NCBI RefSeq assembly: GCF_019059575.1
Contig: NW_024883018.1
Location: 62,001 to 126,000, forward strand
Source: Amphibalanus amphitrite
Taxonomy: Eukaryota > Arthropoda > Thecostraca > Balanomorpha > Balanidae
DNA: 64,000 nt
Direction: 5' to 3'
Shown here: positions 46,501 to 57,814 of the stretch, piece after piece
Numbering within the stretch: position 1 is the first letter of the stretch
Layout of the letters: each line of letters starts with the position of its first letter
Notes under the pieces: generated by a model
Seen by the model: only the letters and a program-made list of their open reading frames with translations
Told to the model about the DNA's origin: nothing
The model's database searches: none
Made by a program: the position numbers and the translations under genes

Positions 46501-48034
46501 AGTTTTTCGAAAATATTGAAATAAGCAAAATTTGGCCTTTCCTGACCTCTGGTGACCTGGCACTTGACTTGACCTTAAAATTACCCAAGTATTTCCTTAA
46601 ATATCTTTAATGCTTTTTCGAAAGCCGCTTACGGCGTGTCGCTACGTGGCCCAACCCCAACAGCCGAGTTAGAAGAGGGGACGTGAAGACGACCCCCTCC
46701 CCTCAGTACATCACGGTAAACTCAGAGCACCAGCACGGCGCGGTTTAACATTAATTTTGAGCTGAGGTAACTTGATAACTTTTGATATTTCAATCACCTT
46801 GCATGCCCTATAACTTCCGTTTCTCTTACTGGCAAAAGAAAATCTGATTTTTTATTGTGTTTTCAGGGAACGGCCCATTGAGCCTCCTCTGCATCTTGGC
46901 GGAGAAGGCGTCAGTGGTGGCGTACACGGGTGACGAAAATTTGGATCACCCCTATCATAACAAGTCTGAAGAAAACGAACGGTGCCGCCTCATCGTGGAG
47001 CGAACGGAAGTCTTGTGGGGATCCATGGTTTGGAAGGGAGTCTTTTGCTGTGGGCGACGGCGCACTTTGTGCTCAGTCAACAAACGGCGCACAAAGTGCG
47101 AAACACGCTGTGGTTTGTGTGTATCCATGTGCTCCACACACCATTCAATGCTGAGCGCCAGCCACCTGTAGGCGCGAAGACTGAGGTCGAGAAGCTGGCA
47201 AAAGAGTGAAGCTGAGCTGACGTGGAGTTGATCCCCCCCCCCCCCCCCCCGACGCAGTTTGGCGTGTGTCAGAATTGAAATACAGCGCAATGCGACCGTT
47301 TCTACAAACATGTATTTCTTGTAAGGGCTGGGGCGAATAGTGCAAGACTAGACGTTGGTCGGGCATGGTATAATACAGATATGTATGCTGGTTTTGGGCA
47401 ATGATTCGTTATATATTGGCCAATCCCAATATATAGACTAGCTGCCTGGTAGTGGCTGTTGTATGAGCATCATGCATGCATATTGCATAATGCTGATGCG
47501 GCAGCTGTTATCATGGGCGGCGAGCCTATACATTGGCTTGAGCCAATATAAAACGAATCCGATCAGCCGTTTCAGGCGGCGCCTGAGTAACACCCGAGTA
47601 TCGTATGAGTTATCGACGTGAGTACGTCCTGAGTACAGCCCTAGTTTTCACTGAATAACCGATGAGTTCCAACTGAGTTATGGCCGTACTACCACCTGAG
47701 TTATACATTAGTACCAGCTGAGTTACATGTGAGTTACTTCCTAGTTTTTCATGAGTAATGACTTACTAATACCTGAGTTTGGCCTGAGTTGTCTGAGTAG
47801 GACATGAGTTACGCATGAGTACTTACTGAGTTTTATCTGAGTTTTACCATCGGACAAAATGGCAACTCACTTTGTTACTCACATGCTACTCACTTGCAAT
47901 GAGTTTTGCCCGAGTTTTACCTGCGTTCCGCCCTGAGTTTTACCTGAGTACGCGGATTTAGAGTGAGTTTTACCATTGGACAAAATGGCAACTCAGTCAT
48001 TACTCAGAAAAGTGAGTAAAATTTTTTTTCAGTG
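43507..48034. mobile_element. 4.5-kb CACTG-ended DNA transposon, CMC/EnSpm-like, probably non-autonomous
   Basis: Left end CACTGAAAAAATTTTTTACT, right end AGTAAAATTTTTTTTCAGTG, flanked by TA on both sides. Behind the left end are many ACTCA words (43528-43620) and before the right end dozens of TGAGT words (47585-48015), an inverted pair of subterminal repeat arrays. CACTG ends, a 2-bp duplication and dense subterminal repeats fit animal CACTA/EnSpm-type elements. Inside are a short ORF near 43922-44143 followed by a good donor (agaggtgagt at 44180), a nested AGGTCA-type repeat at 44201-45139, and a 104-aa ORF at 46857-47171 of unknown nature. No transposase motifs were recognised. Confidence 0.65.
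44201..45139 (+). mobile_element. AGGTCA-rich repeat family, copy 1 (nested)
   Basis: Begins ttaacccttgcatgtgt and ends acacatgcgagggtta, so about 17 bp are inverted. Just inside each end is a G-run/C-run hairpin. The body is rich in AGGTCA/TGACCT, including ggtcaggtcaggtcaggtca near 44570. Over 90% similar by eye to 52370-53264. Confidence 0.8.
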
Positions 48035-48786
48035 TAGTTAGCGCCGGTAGGCATTAGCTCGGCATAGCCGGTAGGCGAGTGAAATGTCGAGTGCCTCGTT
48101 GATAATTCTGGTGAACGTAGCTAAATCCGATCACGGATGACCTGAGCAAATTTTGCTGTGAAGACGTGTCAGTTGGTTGTGTGTATGTAAAATCCATGAG
48201 TTGCTAATGTGAGCGCCCGATGAGCGGCAGGCGCGGGTCTGATCAATCGACCTATTCATTCCTCAGAGACGGTTTTCAGCCTTCTATCGTTTACGAAGTT
48301 TCTGTATTGACAACACCATGCATAACTCTACGAGCATCACGTTCCCGAGCTCAGCTCGGGTCACGTATAGAGCCGTTCCTCGACCAGCCGCTCGCGCCGC
48401 CCCCGAGCACACGCGCGACCAGATCAGCGACCAGGCAGTCGCCCTAAGTAGTAGCGACGGATAGCAGCGCGCGCCAGCCGACTACACCCAACGGCAACGG
48501 CCAATGCACATATCTAACTTGCAACAGATAGTTTATCTTAGAGTTTCTGATAGGATAATTGGCCTGATGCCAGCTAATAGATATATTACTGTACAAACAG
48601 TGCTTGCTGTAATGTCCCACAATCATCCAGTTTAAATCTACATTTCATGTTAAGAAAATGCGAGCATGTGCAATGGGGGTAATGGGCACAAACGCTCCCC
48701 TCCGGCTTCCCTTGACATCCCTTGACGTTCGGCAGACGGCACCCACTGCCAGCACAGAGCGTCCCCTCTCTCCGGTTTTCTTTTCG
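48035..48786. other. No gene seen; downstream flank of the SMUBP2-like gene
   Basis: It would hold the 3' untranslated region of the minus-strand helicase. No clear poly(A) signal or ORF with protein character was found. Confidence 0.4.
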
Positions 48787-51090
48787 CTAAAAGTCGTCAT
48801 AATCCCAGCTGTAGCTGCTCACTACAGGCTGTGCATGGCTCGTGACAGTTCTGGCCCTTCTGACCGTCGTCCTGGCCTGACCCTGTCGCCCCATATTGGC
48901 CTGTGTAGAAGCTGCGGTGTTTTGAAACTGTCCGTATGTTTTGAAGATTTGCGTTGGTCTGGCCGCCGAGTGGCCCCCGTTTGCCTTGGTTGCCACCCCA
49001 CTTCTTCTGGAGGGCGTCGTCACGCTTTTTCTCGACACGGCATGGCCCTCGGGGTGCTTCAGCTTCATTGCGCCGAAGGTGGCCGTGAGTTTCGTGATGT
49101 CGCTCGCGGATTCTTCGCGGACGGCACCGTCGCTGCTGTCCTTATTGTCACCAGAGTGGCCACCGGGCGGTCGTCGGCCGTTGAGGGCGGATAGCCTGGT
49201 GCCGCTCTTCGCCAGGTACAGGACTAGAGACCGGACGAAGTGGTGCTGGCACACGGTGACCATGTCGCAGACGACGAACAGGTGGCGGCGCGCGCGCGTC
49301 ACCGCCACGTTCAGGCGCCGCACGTCGTCCACGAAACCCAGCTGGCGGCGCGGGTTGGAGCGCACCAGCGAGATGAGGATGGCCTCCTTCTCGGCGCCCT
49401 GGTAGCCGTCCACCGACTTCACGTCCACCTGGTCGAGTCGCGCGGCGCCGAGCAGCCCTGCGATCAGCGACACCTGACCCTTGTACGGCGTGATCACACC
49501 GATATCCTCGGCCTGCAAACCAGAATCCATCAGCAGCCTGACGTGTTCGAGAACCAGCCTGGCTTCTCCCTCGTTCTGGTACGACTTGGTCTTGCCCTTT
49601 GCTTCTGTCATTCTGCAGCCGGCGGTGTCCATGAGCGTCAGAGTCGGCTTTGTCCAGTGCGTGCTGCGCACCCCGGGTAGGTCGGTCAGTTGATGACTTG
49701 CCACTAGCGGTGCGGCCTTCAGCTTGCCATCGTACAGAGTCTTTGAGGACCACTCCTGGATCAGCGCGTGCATGCGGTACTGGGTGTCGAGCATGTGGAC
49801 GATACCCTCACCATGCAGCTTCATCTGCCGCTCCATCAGCGAGACGGCCAGACCGCGGCTGGCCGCCTCCTGACTGAGGACGGTGGGCGGCAGCTGGTGT
49901 GGGTCGCCCGCCAGCAGCACCTTCTTGGCCAGTGGGATGGCCAGCCAGCAGGCGGCCTCCGTCGCCTGGCCGCACTCATCGATCACCAACAGGTCGAAGG
50001 TTCGATATGATGAGTCGTCTTCTTTGGGGGCGGAGGTCAGTGTGCTCATCACTACCAACGCCCTCAGCCGTGCTGCGTCCTCTAGCTGCTCATCAGTCAC
50101 CCGTGAAAGCAGAGTGGGATTCTGCGACCTCAACTTTCGTCTTAGCTCTTTGATTTGCGCTCGAGGTGAGAAGCAGCGATGCTTCTCATCCACCCTCGCT
50201 GGGTGGCCAATGCGGATGATTCCACCCCTGCTGAGCTTACAGCGAGGGGTCTTCGCCATCTGTTTCAGCAGTCCTTCGAGCAGGTTATCGACGGCCTTGT
50301 TGGATGGCGCGCAGACCAGCACGCGCTGACCGCGCTCCACGTGCTGCAGAATCACCTCCACAATGGTGGTGGTCTTGCCGGTGCCGGGCGGGCCGTGGAG
50401 GACCGTCAGCGGGCGGTCGCGCAGGGCCATCTCCACCGCTCTGCCCTGCGACCTGTCCAGCTTCGAGTTGAAGTAAGCAGTGCTGCTCCCGCTGATGTGG
50501 TCCATTTCCAGAGATTTCCCGTCGCGGGCATGTTCTTTGAACATTGCTCGCACCACCGGAACTGTATGCTTGTCCGCAGATGACGCCCGCGACGTGTCGA
50601 TGTTTTTAAGCCACGTCATTGCCTTTGTTAGCTGGTTGATTATGAAGGCATCTTCGACTGGCTGTATGAACAAAGTCTTGGGATGGAATCCTTCTTCCCA
50701 GCTCTTCGGCTTTGATGGAAATACAACCGTTAGAATGAGTTGTTCTTTGGAGTCTTTTTTGGAGTCTTTTTGAAGTTTAACTTCAGTCACCACTGCAGAC
50801 GGCGGTTTTGGTGTGGTCTTCTTTTGGTCGTCTTCAGAGTTCAGATCTTGCTGAGGTCGTGTCGTCCACACAGAAACCGTGCCGCCCTTCTCAATGCTGT
50901 GAGCTACCTTCACACGCGTGAGAGTGAGCTCATACATATACTCGTCTTCGTACTTCTTAACCACGTTGACTTCTAGCACTGACACTCCTCCTTTCTTCAT
51001 ATCATTCTGTCTCTTCTTCTCTGCCTTTTGTTCCAGCTGAATGAGCCTCAGATGAAGGTCTGCCAATTGAACTCTACTTCTTGGCTCCAT
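48787..51090 (-). CDS. IGHMBP2/SMUBP2-type SF1 helicase, intronless CDS, 767 aa
   Basis: A single uninterrupted frame encodes a UPF1-like superfamily 1 ATP-dependent DNA/RNA helicase. Numbering from the in-frame ATG at 51126 (subtract 12 for the preferred start): Walker A GPPGTGKT (245-252), CAPSNKAVD (272-280), Walker B VIDECGQA (381-388), AGDPHQLPP (406-414), DTQYRMH (447-453), SVDGYQGAEKE (571-581) and NVAVTRARRH (606-615). The N-terminal 200 residues form the diverged beta-barrel/stalk region; a Ser/Gly/Arg-rich tail of about 130 residues follows. The R3H and AN1 zinc finger of vertebrate IGHMBP2 are absent. Start choice: the ATG at 51090, because tatctttttcag at 51102-51100 looks like a splice acceptor 9 nt upstream, implying a 5'UTR intron and excluding the 51126 ATG. 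The lack of coding introns contrasts with neighbouring genes. Confidence 0.93.
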   Translation of the reverse strand: MEPRSRVQLADLHLRLIQLEQKAEKKRQNDMKKGGVSVLEVNVVKKYEDEYMYELTLTRVKVAHSIEKGGTVSVWTTRPQQDLNSEDDQKKTTPKPPSAVVTEVKLQKDSKKDSKEQLILTVVFPSKPKSWEEGFHPKTLFIQPVEDAFIINQLTKAMTWLKNIDTSRASSADKHTVPVVRAMFKEHARDGKSLEMDHISGSSTAYFNSKLDRSQGRAVEMALRDRPLTVLHGPPGTGKTTTIVEVILQHVERGQRVLVCAPSNKAVDNLLEGLLKQMAKTPRCKLSRGGIIRIGHPARVDEKHRCFSPRAQIKELRRKLRSQNPTLLSRVTDEQLEDAARLRALVVMSTLTSAPKEDDSSYRTFDLLVIDECGQATEAACWLAIPLAKKVLLAGDPHQLPPTVLSQEAASRGLAVSLMERQMKLHGEGIVHMLDTQYRMHALIQEWSSKTLYDGKLKAAPLVASHQLTDLPGVRSTHWTKPTLTLMDTAGCRMTEAKGKTKSYQNEGEARLVLEHVRLLMDSGLQAEDIGVITPYKGQVSLIAGLLGAARLDQVDVKSVDGYQGAEKEAILISLVRSNPRRQLGFVDDVRRLNVAVTRARRHLFVVCDMVTVCQHHFVRSLVLYLAKSGTRLSALNGRRPPGGHSGDNKDSSDGAVREESASDITKLTATFGAMKLKHPEGHAVSRKSVTTPSRRSGVATKANGGHSAARPTQIFKTYGQFQNTAASTQANMGRQGQARTTVRRARTVTSHAQPVVSSYSWDYDDF

Positions 51091-51720
51091 GACCTCTATC
51101 TGAAAAAGATAACATTGTGAGTCCACAACTCACATGAAGTTGACACCGTGCCGCCAAATCAGACTGTGGCTCGTACCTAGCTTATTAATATTTTTTTTTT
51201 TATAAGAAATTTAGCCCGAATGGATGAATGGGTGATTTAGGGCCTGGATGCCACGATAGCTGGTGTTTGTGGCGAATGAAACCACGACCTTTCACCCGAT
51301 CTTGCCCGCGCCTGGTACACCGGCGCTAAGTTTACTTTAACCCGCGACCTCCTGGGGGGGGGTCGGATCCGACCCCCCCCTCCGTTTTTCTTAAATAACT
51401 CATGAACCGCTTACGCTATCTACTTGAAACTTGGCATACCTTCTCCCCCATCAATTTGACGTCTCCTGTGCAATTTTTAAGGAAAAAAATCATTTTTTAT
51501 AGATATATTGATTTTAGTGACGTAACTACATGGCGTTTTCAGTCAAAAAGTGGTAAATGTTTAAAAAATCGCCAAAAATCAAGGTTTGAATCAAATTGCA
51601 AATTAAGGATATGAATAGACGCAGCTCAACGAGTTCTTTAAAATGGCTATCTCGGATTTTCCATAAAATGCGTTTTTTTTACCCCTAAAAATTCAAAAAA
51701 CTATATTTTTGGAAAACAGG

Positions 51721-53584
51721 TAGGGTAGCCTGGGGCAAGACGCCCCAGATAATTTATTTTGCTACATAACTGTTGTCCCACATCACCTGAAAGACCAAAC
51801 TTGTGCTCAATGCGTTCTCTGGACATTTTACTTTAAATTCCACCCCTCAAATTCATTCACTTATGATCGGACTCCCAGCTAGGAAGTGATTTGTGAAGCA
51901 ACTTTGCAATTTTGCCCCAACCCCAGGGCAAAACGCCCCACGGCCTGGGGCAAGAAGCCCCATACTCTAGATTAAAGATTAAACACGCTAGCTGACTAAA
52001 TCTTATGTGAGAGGTCCGTTAGACCTTGGGAGGCACGGCACTGAAGTTAGCACCTTCCATCCTGTCAGGTGTCCAGCTATGACACTATTGTATGAGCATG
52101 TTTTTCACCTGCCTCATAAGGCCAAATAATAAATTATTGCAATGCAAATGTTAACAAAATACTTCCTTTGCCATTACGTTCCTGAGAAAAGTACATATAA
52201 ATGCATAGAAACTTACTGTTCGCCAGCTACCGAACATTAGGAAGTGGGTAGTCCGAACAACACATGAGGTAAAACGCCCCATGGGGCTTTTTGCCCCGCG
52301 ACCTACTGGGGCGTTTTACCCCATCGCGTACTTCGGTCAGAGAACAACGCCTTGCACTCCAGCAAGACATAACCCTCGCATGTGTGCGGCGTTTGCCAGC
52401 TTCTAATGTGTAGGGGGGTGGGGGGTCGGTTGGACCCCCCCCCTTGCCGTTTGGCCCCTGATCGAGCTAGAGCTTCGCGGAAAAAACGAGCGTGTTGCCC
52501 GTGGCGAGAGGAAGCCGATGATACCCAATTTTAAGGTCCTAGGTCATTGGTTGACCTTCCAGGTCAGGTCAATGACCCAAAGTCGGGAAAATCGGGACCT
52601 GTTAGAAAGTCATAAAGTGTGGCTGCTAAGGGGTTTTTCGGGGTGCTGATCACGAATATCGTGTTAGTTTTGATCACAGATGATGTCTTGAAGCATTTAG
52701 ACCAGGTCGGGTCAGGTCAGGTTAGGTCAACCAGTAGGCGTCGTGACGGGTATTCGTAGTACGTGTCAACCGCCTCTGACAGCTTCGTAACATGTTACAA
52801 AGTCACCAAAACTACTTCGTAAATGTTCAAATGGTTGCTAAATTCGAATTCAGCTCCAAAAACTAGCCTAGAAACATGTAAAACTCGAAAAAGTGAACCG
52901 AGGTCACCCGAGGTCACCAAAGGTCAATGACCTGACCTGACCTTCAGGTGACCTTGACACACACGGGAGTAACATCAAATCACATGTTTGAACGTTTGAA
53001 ACCACGAAAAGCTTGCAAACACGCGGCTAGTGCGAGCCGACATACGCGAAATCGCGATTCCGGCCAAACATGGTCTCGGAAAAGAGGTCACAGGTCAAAG
53101 GTCATTTGGGTCAGGGTCATGAAATTTTCAGGGTAGGTGTAAAATTGATCAATGCGAGGGTACTGAAAGTTTCGTCGCGATCGGCCGCTTTTTACGCGAG
53201 TTATTCTCGAAAAACCATGGGGGGGTCCATCCGACCCCCCCCCCCCCCTACACATGCGAGGGATAATTTAGCACGAACCAACCCGGCATTATAAGCGCTA
53301 GACAATAGTTGTTCAAAATACATAAAAGTCGGTAACCTGATGTGGACCATAAAAGAACGCCATGATGCATAATCTGACAACAAAACTTAAAAATCACTCC
53401 AAAAACACATTTTTGGCTATATCTCCATAAAGAGTTATCACAATTTCTTTCCAGTCTGCTCATATAATGATCATATAGTGCACGTTTTATAGAAGAGCGG
53501 ATGTTTCTCCAGAACCTTGCCAGTTCCGAGAAACATCGTTGAGGCGTTTTACCTCGGCGGGCCGACTTGCCCCGGTCTACCCTA
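51721..53584. mobile_element. TIR element with TAGGGTAG...GGGGCAAG ends, carrying a nested repeat
   Basis: The left end tagggtagcctggggcaaga is inverted at the right end (tcttgcccc-like, ending gtctaccctaa). The interior has several short palindromic words of type ggggcaaaacgcccc, for example at 51926 and 52276-52320. It is related in design to the element at 40776-41714. A copy of the AGGTCA-rich repeat is inserted at 52370-53264. Confidence 0.65.
52370..53264 (+). mobile_element. AGGTCA-rich repeat family, copy 2
   Basis: Starts taaccctcgcatgtgtgcgg and ends cacatgcgagggata. It is nearly collinear with 44201-45139, including gatcgagctagagcttcgcg, agcttcgtaacatgttac and acagatgatgtctt. It has G-run and C-run hairpins at both ends. 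Confidence 0.8.
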
Positions 53585-55122
53585 ATAAAATCCAAAATTT
53601 TGGGAATTTCAAAAAAACGGAATATATGTTATAGAGCTCTATCAGAACATTAGATGTCCCAAATTTCAACTTTCTATTTTAATTTTTGACCCCCAAATTG
53701 TAACAAATAGCTCCAACATGCATAGGGCATGGTGACGTCATAAGCATTTTCGTGAATTAGAGGCACTTCTGAACATCGCATGTGAAGACAAATGGCACCA
53801 CTAGATTCCTGGGACAAAGCTCGTCTAGAAAAGTGCATTTTTATGTCAAAAATAAAAAGTTGAAAAATTGACTTTTTTTCTTAGCCCTCGTTTAGTTATG
53901 TATGGTATACGTTTTTTATGCTTCCAATGCACACTTATCACCAGCACAGTGACTTGGGGTCACATATAACCATTACCATCGGATTCGGCGTGAAAAATAA
54001 GCCATAAAACATGTGTCGCACGCCCAAGTAGCAGAAAGTGAAAACCGTGACCTTTCGTGACCTGACCTGACCTTGACCCGTACTTAGTATGACCCCTATA
54101 CTCACATGGTACCTTCACTAGGCCTTTGAGGTCATTTTTGGTGAGTTTCGAGCAGCAGCTATCTATTCCGCTGTCCGTAAGCCTAATCATGCAAAACCCC
54201 TGAATTTAACCTTTGACCTGATCTTGACCCGAAAGTTGACCTCAATCTTAAAATCTTAAGAGTGCTTTGGGAAGGTCTCGTAGAGACCTTTCGAACGCCG
54301 CCTCGCGGGGCTCGATACGACCATTGGTTCTCGAGATAACAGGGGGGGGGGTTCGGATCCGACCCCCCCCCCCCCAGGCTGTCGTGGGTACGGAAATAGC
54401 CCAGGCGGTGCCGGGTTAAGATTAGGCGCCAATGTGAATCAACAACGCTCCGATCAGTTGTCAACTCAAACGACACATATGTGGGTACTGATCTGCTTGG
54501 GATGATATAATTTTCACACCTCTCATATCAACGTAGCAATGTAAATGGATGGATATGGCTTTTATTTCAATGATGCTTAGCAGCATTTCAAGCAGGCAAA
54601 GGAATGGATCTTTTATAATCAAGCTGCAACAGCATGGCCCATTTAAATTTGAAGTACATATGTCGATGGGTATCTTTCCACAGCTTAACTTGTCACGTGC
54701 CACTAACGGAGCCTCATGTTGGAATGTTATCGGCAATGAAGCAGACTGCCTTTATCAGTGATGTGATTGCGTCCAATCAATGTTTTGTTCTCAGAACCTA
54801 AAAAAATACAGCCTGAGTGCCGACAAAACCGGCGGCGCAGATAACCGCTGTCCCCGGGTGTCGCAGTTCAGACACGGGTGGACCCATATCCGCTCCCGGC
54901 TGTGAGATAACAGGGCTTTGGATGTTCTGATCGGCGGGCTGGCTATTGATCTCTGCTTGAGACATGACGTCATCGACTGTGATAAGCGTAACAGAGACGT
55001 CGGGGGTTCACCCTCTTTTACCATGTAGCCGTCTTTTTTTAAGCTCACAAAAGCTATGAGGTAGGGAACGATGACTGTCAAAGCTCAGGAAAGTACCTGT
55101 TCGGCTCGAGCTAAAATATCTA
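53585..55122. other. Repeat-derived DNA; no gene seen
   Basis: AT-rich sequence with several TGACCT words and a G-run/C-run palindrome at about 54341-54376 centred on ggatcc. Short ORFs show no protein character. Confidence 0.4.
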
Positions 55123-56716
55123 TTAACCCGCGCCCCACTGGGGGGGGGGGGGGGGGAAGGGGCTATTCATAGCCCCCCTCCCGTTTTTTTGCAATAACTT
55201 CCAAACCGCTTGACGAATCGACGCCAAATTTTTAGTTCCTTCGGCTGCATTAAGTTGGCACCTTGTGTCAAAATATGTACTTCGTAGCTACCATAGGTCG
55301 GCTTAAAATGACGTCGAGTGACGTCACGTTTGGCCGATTTCGACGCAAAACATTGAACCACGGCAATCGCTCCCAAGAGCTCAGGTTTTAAGCTACAGTA
55401 GATCCAATTTTTTTGCATGAGAGGACTCATAATAGACTGCACTATCTAACTGCTACTCTCAAAACTGACTGCACTCTGAAAATTATGAAAATTTGAAAAA
55501 TGATATACAATGAACTTAAAAATTTATTTCTTTATATTTTTTCTCAAACTTTTTGACTTAACCCGCGCCCCACTGGGGTCTGCGTATAACACGCCCTACT
55601 GGGGGGCTCTCCATAGCCCCCCTCCTAACTCCAAAACTACTGGGCCGATGGTCTAAATTCAAACGGCGTCTGATAGCCCCGGAAAAACTGTCGAGCAAAA
55701 CCTAATTTCGTTGACCTCGAGGTCACCGATGACGTCACAGGTCAGATCAAAGTAAAAATTATTAGCATTTCGCCTTGTTCACCTTTTGGGCTCTGGCCTA
55801 CATCTTACAAGTCAGATCAGGCTCATTTTTGGTTTACACACTCGTGAACAGATGCTCTAGATACCTTGAGGGTACCAAACTTGTACTTTGATTTTCAGGT
55901 CAGGGTCAGGTCATCACAGGTCACGGAAATATTATATCATGCGTCGGTCACGTGACACGTGTTTTATGGTCCTTTTAGAACATAGATTTCGAATTTGATG
56001 TCGTCTGTGTCATTTGAGGTCATTTTGGGTTAGGTCAGGCCACCTTCAGGTCAAAAAAGGTCAAATTTTGCAAGCTTAAATTTTCAACAAAAAAATTGTC
56101 TATTGGATGCAGTTTGAGCTCCGGAACGCGATGGTGCTATTCATATTGGTGTACGATGTCAAATACGTACTGAAAAATTGATTTGAAAAATTAAAATTGT
56201 GATTTTTTTGCAATAATGCGTATAACTTGGCCATTTTTGAAGATATTTAGCTAAAACTTGCTAGAGTTAGTCATAATCATGGGTTCTGTCACATGCATTC
56301 CGGTTTTTTTCGAAAAGTCAAAAACTTTTTGAAAAAATATAAAAAATATAAATTTTGAATAACATTTTCGCAATTTTCACAATTTTGAAAATCCGAGATA
56401 GCAGTTTGATAGCGCAGTCAATTCTGAGTCCTTTCATGCAAAGAAATTGAATCTAGCTTAAAAACTGATCTCTTGGGAGCGATTGCCGTGGTTCAATGTT
56501 TTGCGTCGAAATCGGCCGAACATGACGTCACTCTGACGTCATTTTCGGCCGATCTATGGTAGCTACGAAGTTCAAATTTTGACACAAGGTGTCAAAATGA
56601 TGCAGCCGAAGGTACTGAAAGTTTGGCGTCGATACGTTAAGTGGTTTGGAAGTTATTGCAGAAAAACTGGAGGGGGGCTATGAATAGCCCCCCCCCCCCA
56701 GTGGGGCGCGGGTTAA
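55123..56716. repeat. Foldback repeat A, arms of about 330 bp
   Basis: 55123-55459 is matched in inverted orientation by 56396-56716. Both outer ends read ttaacccgcgccccactggg, followed by a G-run, ctattcatagccccc, and collinear sequence such as caatcgctcccaagag and gcctaccatagg-like segments. Arms are roughly 85% identical by eye. Confidence 0.85.
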
Positions 56717-57495
56717 CGAAGCAACCAGAATATATGTGATAGAACACATGCTTATGACTTAGGTAGGTACTCTAGCAAGTTTTAGCTAAATATCTTCAAA
56801 AATGGCCAAGTCATACGCATTAATGCAAAAAATAACAAGTATAAAATTTTTCAAATCATTTTTTCAGTACGTATTTGACATCGTACACCAATGTAAATAG
56901 CATCGTATTCCTGAGCTCAAACTGCATCCAATAGACACCTTTTTTGTTCAAAAAAAAAAAAAATTAAAAATTTCACCTTTTTTTACCTGAAAGTGACCTG
57001 ACCTAAGCTAAACTCAACTCAAAATGACCTCAAATGACACAAATGACATCAAATTCGAAATCTATGGCCTAAATGGACCATAAAACATGTGTCACGTGAC
57101 CGACGCATGATATAATATTTCCGTGACCTGTGATGACCTGACTCTGACCGGGAAATCAAAGTACAAGTTTGGTACCGTCAGGGTATCTAAAGCATCTGTT
57201 CACGAGAGTGTAAAACAAAAATGAGCCTGATCTGACTTGTAAGACGGCGGCCAGAGCCCAAAATGTGAACAAGCTTAAATGCTAATAATTTTTACTTTGA
57301 CCTGACCTGTGACGTCATCGGTGACCTCGAGGTCAATGATATTAGGTTTCGCTCGACAGTTTTTCCGGGGCTATCAGACACCGTTTGAATTTAGACCATC
57401 GGCCCAGTAGTTTCGGAGTTAGGAGGGGGCTATGAAGAGCCCCCCCCCCCCCAGAAGGACGCGTTATACGCAGACCCCAGTGGGGTGCAGGTTAA
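55558..57495. repeat. Foldback repeat B, arms of about 710-725 bp
   Basis: 55558-56266 is matched in inverted orientation by 56770-57495. Shared landmarks include ccggaaaaactgtcgagc, atatcatgcgtcggtcacgt, gtacgatgtcaaatacgtac and tggccatttttgaagatatt. Its ends also start ttaaccYgcRccccactggg. The left arm lies inside foldback A, so the two hairpins interleave. Confidence 0.85.
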
Positions 57496-57814
57496 AACCC
57501 GCGCCCCGTTGACGCCTGGCAAGTTTCAGGTCCTGTTGGGGGGGGGGGGGGGGCAAAGGTAAGCATCGCAGGTATCTCTGGAACCAATAGCCGGATCAGA
57601 GAAATTCAAACGGCATTCGAAAAAAATCATCGAGATACACAAGATGTTGTGTCGATGACCTCGATTTTAGACATTTTACCTACGTCAAAGGGAGGCCAAA
57701 CAAGGTCAACTATGTCCAATTTACAATGACAAGTCGATCCTAAAAAAGTACATTTTTGTTTCTAAAATGAGCCTGGATATGAATTATCTCTCGCCGGCAC
57801 AGGCCATTTTGCGT

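Noticed and set aside
48658-50776. Several 75-178 aa plus-strand ORFs
   Set aside because: Antisense shadows of the helicase CDS, whose motifs are unambiguous on the minus strand.
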